The position numbers and the translations under genes are program-made. From an uncultured Saprospiraceae bacterium (lineage in GTDB: Bacteria > Bacteroidota > Bacteroidia > Chitinophagales > Saprospiraceae): DNA of 33,359 nucleotides. Below, in pieces: positions 25,851 to 33,359 of this stretch. A model generated the notes under the pieces. That model had not been told where the DNA came from, did no database searches, and was given only the letters and a program-made list of their open reading frames with translations. How positions within the stretch are numbered: the first letter of the stretch is position 1; each line of letters begins with the position of its first letter. The stretch is taken from NCBI GenBank assembly GCA_937927835.1, contig CALGJS010000257.1, positions 1 through 33,359 of the forward strand. Reading direction: 5' to 3'.

Positions 25851-28349
25851 TTAATGAACAATAATTTTTTCGACAGCTACCTTTCCTGAATCTAAAAGAA
25901 TTCTAAGATGATATAATCCTGCGTTTAATTCTGCTACCTCAACCTTATGATAGTCGATCTGTGGTAGATAAGCGGTCTTAATTTCTTTCCCCAATAGGTC
26001 TGTTATTGTAACCTGAGCGCCTTCTTGCAAATCTGAAGTTAGCATAAAATGATCCTTCATTGGATTAGGAAAAAGGCGTAGGCCGATTTCTTCAAAGGTA
26101 GTTTGAACACTAGTGGTCGTAATGGTGGATAAGTTAGAACGAGTAGAAATAATTTCTGCACTACGAGTAGGATCACAAGCCTCTTCTTTAATTACTTCAA
26201 TTTGATAATATAAATTAGTTCCGCTTGGTGGCGTTAAATCAGAGAAGCTAAATAGGTTTGCAGGCTGCTGCGCAATTAGCTGTAAATCATCATTGTTGGT
26301 TCCTCGTAAAATATTAAAACTGCCATATTCAAAACCAACATAGGCATTCCATAGTAAATTGGTCTCTCCATTGATCCCTACATTACTAACTAAGTGGATC
26401 GTCTGATGTTGATTAGATAAAGAAGATTCGTTGCCACAACTATCTACTACTGAAATCTTATATCGATTACTGTTTTGTAATGGATTAGAATTTGCATCTG
26501 TAAAACTCAAGGTTGGAGCGGTAAAAGGAAGACTTCCAATTAAATCAAAAACATCGGCTTGTGTCGTTTCTTTGTAGATATTGTAAGAAGCGGTATTGGT
26601 ATTATAATCGCGCTCAAAGTTGATTTGGTTAAATCCAGTTGCGGTATCAATAGTTACCAAACAAATTTCTTTTGGAATAGGTCTACTTATTGTTATGTCT
26701 AAAGTGTCAGAACGGGTACATCCAATTTCGTCGATGGCAGTAATATAAGTTACTTCGTCAACGATCGTTGTTATTATCGGGTCCGTATTGCCATTTGACC
26801 AAAGGTAATTGTCAAATCCACCGATTGCGTTCAGCGTGATTTCGGCGCCGCTACAATAAATAGAATCGGTTATTCCCTCAATCAAATCAGTTTGTGTAGT
26901 CTCTGGACAAATCGTCGTTATATAGTCAATAGTCGTATTGGAGTTTAAGCTGTCGAGTGGATCGTAAAAATTAATACTCAAAAGATGTTGTCCTCCAAAA
27001 CCATTTGGTTCTATGGTATGTAAGAAAAATTCAAGTGGATAGAATGGTTGATCTATTGGGAGTACCGTGCTGCCGGTCATCGGAACAATTGTTGTGAAAC
27101 CTTGATCTACGATATGTAAGTCATACTCTATGAACCATTCTGCTGGCCAAGTATTCTCAAGAATTGTCCAATTAATGGTAACGTCCTCAAAACGATTATT
27201 AACAAAATCTCGAATTGGATGATTCGCAAAAAGAGGTTGGCCTTCTTCCACAACAATAAATTCAGTAGACGCTTCTTCAGGACTAATTAAAAAACTTGGT
27301 CCACTTATTTCCACCTCAACGGTGGTAATGAAAGTCAGAATTGTTGCAGTGTTTAAACTGTCTAATGGATCATAAACAACGATTTCTGTCGTGGCCGTGC
27401 CGCTAGTATTATTGATGTCCATCACCATAAGATGGTAGAATATCAACTCCGTAGCATTGGCAGGTAAAAATAAATCTTGTTCAAAATCTTCCTCACAAAA
27501 AATACCATTTGCATTACACATAGAACCCCATTCCAGTGGTAAATCATGACTAATGAAATTCCAACGTAAATTTAAATCTTGATCTAAACTATTATTGAAT
27601 ATTTCTATTTCGTGGTAAATATCTAAAGGTAATTGACTGGCTTCAGAAAGATTTATCTCTTGGGAAATAGTATCGGTGAGAAAACTAAAGCTGGCTGGAG
27701 GAGTAGGACTAGGAACAATATCTAAACAAAGATTATCAATAAAATTACACTGATTAGAGCCATAGGCAATCCCGAAAATTTGATCTCCTGGAACTAAAAA
27801 ATCAACCGTTTGTGCAGCACCTTCTGTACAAACTAATGTAATCTGATGCGCAGAAAAATCTAGAATTAATTCAATCGGATTAAAAGCATTGCTTTGACTA
27901 TAGCAGATGTCAAAAGTGTCATTGCCTATAATTAATAAACCGTTGGAAACCGAAATTTCACTAAGTTTCACTAAATTATTTTCATCGACAAAGGATTCTA
28001 AAAACTCTAGAACGAGCCCACCACATTCATTATAAAAATCAAAACGTAGTGTCAAACTATCTAGCTGATTTGCATTTAATACCTGAATAATTTGTGGTCT
28101 AAAAAAACTAGCTTGAAGATCTAAAATATTCCCTTCTCCTGATCCAAAGTCTGCAATACAACCGTCTTTGGAATCTTCTGAATACAAAATCCAATCACCA
28201 TTGCTTTGCGCTACAATCCCGGAGCCATTACAATTAGTTGAATTGTTAGGAGTGAAACTTTCAAAATCTTCGAAAAGTAAATTACAGTCTTGAGCATTTC
28301 CAAAAAATGAAAAAAATAAGATCAGAAAAAATGGTGTAAAAGTTTTCAT
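25851..28349 (-). CDS. T9SS type A sorting domain-containing protein
   Basis: 832 aa; signal peptide; C-terminal LRLFPNPMKDHFMLTSDLQEGAQVTITDLLGKEI...LNAGLYHLRILLDSGKVAVEKIIVH. Confidence 0.88.
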   Translation of the reverse strand: MKTFTPFFLILFFSFFGNAQDCNLLFEDFESFTPNNSTNCNGSGIVAQSNGDWILYSEDSKDGCIADFGSGEGNILDLQASFFRPQIIQVLNANQLDSLTLRFDFYNECGGLVLEFLESFVDENNLVKLSEISVSNGLLIIGNDTFDICYSQSNAFNPIELILDFSAHQITLVCTEGAAQTVDFLVPGDQIFGIAYGSNQCNFIDNLCLDIVPSPTPPASFSFLTDTISQEINLSEASQLPLDIYHEIEIFNNSLDQDLNLRWNFISHDLPLEWGSMCNANGIFCEEDFEQDLFLPANATELIFYHLMVMDINNTSGTATTEIVVYDPLDSLNTATILTFITTVEVEISGPSFLISPEEASTEFIVVEEGQPLFANHPIRDFVNNRFEDVTINWTILENTWPAEWFIEYDLHIVDQGFTTIVPMTGSTVLPIDQPFYPLEFFLHTIEPNGFGGQHLLSINFYDPLDSLNSNTTIDYITTICPETTQTDLIEGITDSIYCSGAEITLNAIGGFDNYLWSNGNTDPIITTIVDEVTYITAIDEIGCTRSDTLDITISRPIPKEICLVTIDTATGFNQINFERDYNTNTASYNIYKETTQADVFDLIGSLPFTAPTLSFTDANSNPLQNSNRYKISVVDSCGNESSLSNQHQTIHLVSNVGINGETNLLWNAYVGFEYGSFNILRGTNNDDLQLIAQQPANLFSFSDLTPPSGTNLYYQIEVIKEEACDPTRSAEIISTRSNLSTITTTSVQTTFEEIGLRLFPNPMKDHFMLTSDLQEGAQVTITDLLGKEIKTAYLPQIDYHKVEVAELNAGLYHLRILLDSGKVAVEKIIVH

Positions 28350-28406
28350 ATTATTTATTTTAATGCCTTATTTCTTTTTCTCAATATTCAGACCAATGTT
28401 GAATTT

Positions 28407-29123
28407 TTATTTCAATATATTATACTTCAAAATACAATAGATCGCCCGAAATCCATCTCGCCAGCCAATCTTCTTTCCTTCTTCATAAGTCCGACCATAG
28501 TAAGAGATTCCTACTTCATAAATTCGAACATTTTCTACCCGAGAAATCTTCGCTGTCACTTCAGGTTCAAATCCGAAACGTTTTTCAGTTAATGAAAGTT
28601 GTTGAATCATCGGGGTTCTAAAAAGCTTATAACAAGTCTCCATATCCGTCAGATTTAAATTGGTAAACATGTTGCTCAAATTAGTCAGCCAACGATTACC
28701 GATCGAATGCCAATAGAATAAAATTCGATGCGGCTTTCCACCAATAAATCTTGAACCATAAACGACGTCTGCAAAATCGTCTAGGATTGGTTTGAGTAGA
28801 ATATTATATTCTTCTGGATCATATTCCAGATCTGCATCTTGAATAATCAAAAAATCACCCGTCGCTTTTCGAATACCTGTATGCAAGGCAGCACCTTTGC
28901 CTTGATTCACATCATGCTTATAATACTTGATAGGAAGATCCGGATTGGCTGCTTGATATCGTTGAATGGCTTCTTCCGTTTGGTCGGTCGAACAATCATT
29001 GGCAATAATTACTTCTTTCTCCAATCCACCAATCAATTGCACTGCTTTAACTTTGTCTAGAATAAGATGAATCGTGCGCGCTTCATTATAAGCGGGGATA
29101 ATTATAGATAAAACCTGAGGCAT
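28407..29123 (-). CDS. Family 2 glycosyltransferase (dolichyl-phosphate mannose synthase-like)
   Basis: 238 aa; [60 protein letters not shown]. Confidence 0.92.
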   Translation of the reverse strand: MPQVLSIIIPAYNEARTIHLILDKVKAVQLIGGLEKEVIIANDCSTDQTEEAIQRYQAANPDLPIKYYKHDVNQGKGAALHTGIRKATGDFLIIQDADLEYDPEEYNILLKPILDDFADVVYGSRFIGGKPHRILFYWHSIGNRWLTNLSNMFTNLNLTDMETCYKLFRTPMIQQLSLTEKRFGFEPEVTAKISRVENVRIYEVGISYYGRTYEEGKKIGWRDGFRAIYCILKYNILK

Positions 29124-29215
29124 GTATTTTTCTCTTTTTTAGTAATGGACAATTAATAAGTTTTTGATTTGGATGTTATTATTTGACCATTACTTTGGTA
29201 TGCTGTATTTATTTT

Positions 29216-29257
29216 AAAACTCAAAACTCAAAACTCAAAACTCAAAACTCAAAACTC
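29216..29257. repeat. Heptanucleotide tandem repeat (AAAACTC)x6
   Basis: Six perfect aaaactc copies ending 2 nt before the alkB stop codon (29260-29262 on the minus strand). Confidence 0.95.
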
Positions 29258-29259
29258 AA

Positions 29260-30312
29260 TTACGATGTTGCTAACTGATTGTTATACCTATTAACTTCCT
29301 TGTCCATCAAATGAAACCACAATGGTGGAACTAAAGAGATAAGCATTGAGGTAGGATATCCGTGAGGAAGCTGAGGACTTTCGTCCATGCGTCGTAAGAT
29401 TTGATATTTTCGATTTGCTTTATAATGATGATCTGAATGTCGGGTTAGTTCATATAGAAAGATTCGTCCAACTTCATGATCTGAATTCCAGGAATGACAG
29501 GGTGAGACATTTTCGTAACGACCCGAAGGTAATTTTTTTCTACGCAATCCATAATGTTCTACGTAGTTAATAATTTCTAACATCACAAAACCGAGCACTG
29601 CTGCTGCAATCGCAAAAGGTACAACCATCCAACCAAAGATAAGTCCAACTGAAATCAAGTAAGCTGCTTGAATGAAATGAAACCAAATCATTTGATTTCG
29701 CCAATGTAAAACAGATAGTCCGAGCTTTTCTAATCGCTTATTTTCTATATTCCAAGCACTAAGATATCCGCCAACCGTTGAACGTACGACAAATCCATAA
29801 ACAGTTTCTCCTTGTTTTGCAGAAGCAGGATCATTGTCCGTTGCTACGTTTTTATGATGTCCATGATTATGCTCAATGTTAAAATGCATATAAAGCGCCG
29901 TCATCAATAACATCTTATTCATGGTCTGCTCGATAGGATTGCTCCGATGTCCTAATTCATGGGCTACGTTGATACCGATGATAGAAACGATGATTCCTAC
30001 GTTGAAGGTCATTCCAATAATTTCTGCCGTACTATGCAATCCTGCCTCTACCGTAGAGAAAAAATACCATAATAAGCCAAAGAGCAACGGAATATTTAGA
30101 TAAAGTAGAAAATCAAAGAACCGATTGGAAAGTCGACGTGGTTCTGTCTCTGCGGGGAAATTATCAGTAGACCTTGGTAATACAAGCTCTAATAGTGGAA
30201 TCATCACATATCCAACATAGATCGCACCCGGCGACCAAATGCCTCCGTAATAAATACCAAGATATGCCGCCAAAGGGGCAATATAAGCGAGTAAATACTT
30301 TAAATCTTTCAT
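29260..30312 (-). CDS. alkB: Alkane 1-monooxygenase (AlkB family)
   Basis: 350 aa; His boxes HELGH, HNHGHH, HSDHH; NYVEHYGLRR. Confidence 0.92.
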   Translation of the reverse strand: MKDLKYLLAYIAPLAAYLGIYYGGIWSPGAIYVGYVMIPLLELVLPRSTDNFPAETEPRRLSNRFFDFLLYLNIPLLFGLLWYFFSTVEAGLHSTAEIIGMTFNVGIIVSIIGINVAHELGHRSNPIEQTMNKMLLMTALYMHFNIEHNHGHHKNVATDNDPASAKQGETVYGFVVRSTVGGYLSAWNIENKRLEKLGLSVLHWRNQMIWFHFIQAAYLISVGLIFGWMVVPFAIAAAVLGFVMLEIINYVEHYGLRRKKLPSGRYENVSPCHSWNSDHEVGRIFLYELTRHSDHHYKANRKYQILRRMDESPQLPHGYPTSMLISLVPPLWFHLMDKEVNRYNNQLATS

Positions 30313-30522
30313 CTGAATTAATTGTTTACTATCTTTAGGAGTGTAAAAAACTAGATTTTTTTTACAAAATCGGTGAACTACTCGTAAAATTAGGTGTAAA
30401 ACTAAGAGAATCGGCTAACGTAGACAATTTTTATCTGCGTTGAATGAATGTTTGTAAGATAAGCAAAACCTAAATTACGAACAAGTTTATAGTTAAATCG
30501 CTCAAAAAGCGAAAATAAAATA

Positions 30523-30978
30523 ATGAAAAAGTTTTTCCTACCATTGTTGTTGCTACTCTCCGTCATGGGCTTGACCCAGTCGGCAGAAAAGCTGCGGTCA
30601 CTAACCCAATCCGATACAGGATGGGAAGATTACCGATCGGCAGGAAAGCTTTTATATCAAACGCTTGGAAATTTATTCTCAACGGCAAATGCGGTTGAAA
30701 ACCCAATCACCGAAGATACAGAAACAAAAGATGCGGAGCCTAATCCGATTATTTATGTATCCAGCCATCTTTCTAATTCGATTGTTACTTCGATTACTTC
30801 AGGCCCAGCCTTGGAGATTACAGAAGTTTTTACACAACATAATTTACAACCATGGTTGAATCTAATTCAAGATGGTATTACCCCTCAACAAACCGATCGT
30901 GGACCCGATCCCGCGGCGGGCTTTAGAATATTTATGGAGATCGTGGAACGTTGCTCTAAGACAGTTTTTATGTTTTAA
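30523..30978 (+). CDS. Secreted hypothetical protein
   Basis: 151 aa; N-terminal signal peptide; no known domain recognised. Confidence 0.5.
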   Translation: MKKFFLPLLLLLSVMGLTQSAEKLRSLTQSDTGWEDYRSAGKLLYQTLGNLFSTANAVENPITEDTETKDAEPNPIIYVSSHLSNSIVTSITSGPALEITEVFTQHNLQPWLNLIQDGITPQQTDRGPDPAAGFRIFMEIVERCSKTVFMF

Positions 30979-31025
30979 TTCATCGTTTCATCGGGTCTGT
31001 AGACCCACTTAAGTTTCCAATTTAT

Positions 31026-31649
31026 ATGATTAGTTTATTAAAAAATTATAAAAAATATTCCGACGAAAAGCTAGTACCACTTGTGGTAAAAGGTAATGAA
31101 CGCGCCTTTAATGAATTATACAGTCGATACGAAAAAAAGATGTACCGTTTTTTCTATCGAATGTTAAATCGAGATACGGAGCGCGCCAATGACTTGTTGC
31201 AGGATTTATTTATTAAAATAATTGAAAAAGGAGATCGGTTTGATACGGATCGAAAATTTTCTACTTGGCTTTATGCCGTGGCAGGTAATCTTTGTAAAAA
31301 TGAATATCGACGAGTCGAACGCCTGACCAATAACCAAGAAAAAATGATGGCAGACGTTCGGCCTGGACTAGATAATGAAATGGATTTTTATCTACCCAAT
31401 GCCCTAGATCGTTCGCTCTTTACCGCTCGGTTAACCGATGCGTTAGAAGAACTAGAAGACATACACCGCACCTGTTTTATATTACGTTACCAAGAAGAAT
31501 TGTCCATCAAAGAAATTAGCGAAGTGATGGATTGTCCGGAAGGAACCGTAAAGTCTCGACTTTACTACGCCCTCCGAAAGTTATCAGACAAGCTGCAGGT
31601 TTTTCGACCTGAAGCTGTGAAGTTGATTAATAACTCCCAAATTGCCTAA
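31026..31649 (+). CDS. ECF RNA polymerase sigma factor
   Basis: 207 aa; sigma region 2 ([38 protein letters not shown]) and region 4 ([28 protein letters not shown]). Confidence 0.93.
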   Translation: MISLLKNYKKYSDEKLVPLVVKGNERAFNELYSRYEKKMYRFFYRMLNRDTERANDLLQDLFIKIIEKGDRFDTDRKFSTWLYAVAGNLCKNEYRRVERLTNNQEKMMADVRPGLDNEMDFYLPNALDRSLFTARLTDALEELEDIHRTCFILRYQEELSIKEISEVMDCPEGTVKSRLYYALRKLSDKLQVFRPEAVKLINNSQIA

Positions 31650-31672
31650 GAACTGATAAAACTATCTAACTC

Positions 31673-31726
31673 ATCGCCTTTTTTTGATTCCGTAGCGCGG
31701 CTACGCAATAAAAAAAGAGGCTCGAT
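31673..31726. other. Imperfect inverted repeat between the ECF sigma gene and the downstream gene
   Basis: atcgcc/ggctcgat, T7/A7 and cgtagc-gcg-gctacg nested arms. Confidence 0.55.
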
Positions 31727-31795
31727 TTAGAAAATTTTCTCTAGTTCTCGGCTGCTTTTGGAATTATTAAACAACTTCATAAAAAAGAATGAATT

Positions 31796-32524
31796 ATGAA
31801 AAGTAGACTGGCTAACATAGATCCACAGGTGGAGCAGCTGATGCGAAATAAAAATTTTGCAGAGCTTACCGAAGCAGAAGCTTCGCTGGTAGCGCATACC
31901 TTCTCTCCAGCGAGCTATGATGCTACGCGTAAAACGATCCTTGCGGCAACAGAAATGTTTGCTAGAGATTTGCCTTTACCGAGTCCGCATGTGAAAGCCA
32001 ATTTGTTGAAAGCTGTAGCTGCTCAGAAACAAAAATCTACGAATGCTAACTGGTGGAGCACTTTGCTTAATTATCCTGTTCCAGCTTGGCAACCTGCTTT
32101 AGGTGTCAGCTTGGTATTGCTTTACTTTTTTATCCCTTGGGCAGGCAACGAAAATAATCTTAATCAAAATGCACTCGCTATTCAAGAAGCAGATACGGTT
32201 TATAATGAGACACCAGGTTATTTGGCAGCTTCCGTTCCCGCTGCAAGCATTCCAGTACGCCGTAAAAATGTCAGCCCAATATCAACGGATTTAAATCAAA
32301 AAAATACCATTTTGGATACGCTACAAGAAGTGGCTCAAAATCTTCAGCGTACCTTACGCCCCGTGACGGATCGTCTATCTACGCCAACGATGCAATTGTC
32401 AACTAGTACGCTTGCTGCCAATGATACGGCAGGTGTTCGTCCTCAAACGATGGAGGAATACTTTATTGATCCAGCCAATATTATGGCGGTACAGGATCAG
32501 AGTCGGCGGTTGGTGAGTTTTTAG
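31796..32524 (+). CDS. Single-TM hypothetical protein downstream of the ECF sigma factor (candidate anti-sigma)
   Basis: 242 aa; central TM AWQPALGVSLVLLYFFIPWAG; gene position. Confidence 0.5.
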   Translation: MKSRLANIDPQVEQLMRNKNFAELTEAEASLVAHTFSPASYDATRKTILAATEMFARDLPLPSPHVKANLLKAVAAQKQKSTNANWWSTLLNYPVPAWQPALGVSLVLLYFFIPWAGNENNLNQNALAIQEADTVYNETPGYLAASVPAASIPVRRKNVSPISTDLNQKNTILDTLQEVAQNLQRTLRPVTDRLSTPTMQLSTSTLAANDTAGVRPQTMEEYFIDPANIMAVQDQSRRLVSF

Positions 32525-32686
32525 TAGAGAGTGGTAATCTCTAGAAGTATTAATTAATGGTAAAGATTTAAAGCATTTACCAATCCTTATTCATGATTTG
32601 CACATAATATCCAATTCCTCAACAATTTTCCTACTCTTCGTGTTAGTTCTCCTTACGGAACGGTACTTATGTACCTAACATTCGTT

Positions 32687-32694
32687 ATTTTTGC
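32687..32694 (+). promoter_or_regulatory. Bacteroidota -7 box TATTTTTG upstream of the reductase
   Basis: Matches TAnnTTTG, 18 nt before the ATG; no clear -33 box. Confidence 0.35.
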
Positions 32695-32711
32695 CCTCAC
32701 AAAAAAATATT

Positions 32712-33359
32712 ATGAGTAATAAGAATCAGTTTTACGATCTGAAAGTAAAAGACGTAACCACCGAAACCGCAGAGGCTGTGTCTATTAGTTTTTCTATACC
32801 TGCTGAACACGAGGAATTATTTCAATACGAAGCCGGACAATATTTGACGCTTCGATTTGATATTAATGGTCAAGACGTACGTCGCGCCTATTCTATGTCG
32901 AGTAGCCCTTTGGATAATACGACGACAGTAACGGTTAAACGAGTAAAAAATGGCCTCGTTTCTAATCATATTAATTCCAACTTAAAGGCTGGAATGACGG
33001 TGAAAGTCATGCCACCACAAGGTAAATTTACCACGGAGTTTTCTGCGGATCAGCAGCGAGATTTTTACCTTTTCGGAGGAGGAAGTGGGGTGACGCCATT
33101 GATGTCTATTTTAAAAACGGTATTGGAAAATGAACCTAAAAGTTCTGTAAATCTTTTTTACGGAAATCAGGATGAAAACAATATCATTTTTAGATCGGAT
33201 TTAGAAAATTTAGAAAAGAAATACCAAGGACAACTACATGTTGACCACATTCTAGCAGATCCTATTCGTGAAAAGCCAACGGGATTTACTGCTTTTCTAA
33301 AAAAAGGAAAAATCACTTGGCCGGGTAAAGTTGGTGTACCGGATAGCGTAAATACGAAC
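32712..33359 (+). CDS. FAD/NAD-binding oxidoreductase (PaaE/ferredoxin reductase-like), truncated at window end
   Basis: Open frame to the window edge: MSNKNQFYDLKVKDVTTETAEAVSISFSIP...GQYLTLRFDINGQDVRRAYSMSSSP...FYLFGGGSGVTPLMSILKTVL. Confidence 0.85.
   Translation, partial: MSNKNQFYDLKVKDVTTETAEAVSISFSIPAEHEELFQYEAGQYLTLRFDINGQDVRRAYSMSSSPLDNTTTVTVKRVKNGLVSNHINSNLKAGMTVKVMPPQGKFTTEFSADQQRDFYLFGGGSGVTPLMSILKTVLENEPKSSVNLFYGNQDENNIIFRSDLENLEKKYQGQLHVDHILADPIREKPTGFTAFLKKGKITWPGKVGVPDSVNTN

Noticed and set aside
29216-29257. CRISPR-like repeat
   Set aside because: Contiguous 7-bp simple repeat without spacers; no cas genes in the window.

Overview
The window is a Bacteroidota chromosome segment, probably Saprospiria-like, judging from T9SS C-terminal domains, TAnnTTTG promoter-like boxes and gene content. 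It opens with nine tRNA genes (Ser-Val-Asn-Thr-Ile-Phe-Trp-Lys-Glu) and continues with mostly housekeeping or envelope genes. These include a cation:proton antiporter / MscS-like / large P-loop ATPase operon, a sorbosone dehydrogenase-like lipoprotein, two T9SS cargo proteins, a NUDIX hydrolase, a 1254-aa metallophosphoesterase/outer-membrane-barrel fusion, an OmpA-family protein, a GT39-like membrane glycosyltransferase, a MORN/YwqK-like protein, cytochrome c, FtcD/cyclodeaminase, LysE, GT2, AlkB, an ECF sigma factor and a truncated PaaE-like reductase. No CRISPR array, transposase or prophage was recognised. The most interesting signals are: (1) a 30-nt palindromic hairpin inserted exactly between TTC and GATT of the T-loop in an otherwise intact tRNA-Lys(UUU) gene; (2) a shared ~22-nt motif (TAATGCGAATCAGGGGTTAAAA-like) directly downstream of the stop codon of both T9SS genes and just downstream of lysE, always in sense orientation; (3) an intrinsic-terminator-like hairpin plus T-run inside the signal-peptide codons of the OmpA-family gene, 42 nt after a small Cys-rich lipoprotein gene; (4) a GT39-like gene whose N-terminus has no ATG/GTG/TTG start; (5) kinase-like motifs in the middle of the phosphoesterase-barrel fusion; (6) several strong intergenic hairpins and dispersed repeats. 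Everything was read by eye; no searches or folding programs were run.
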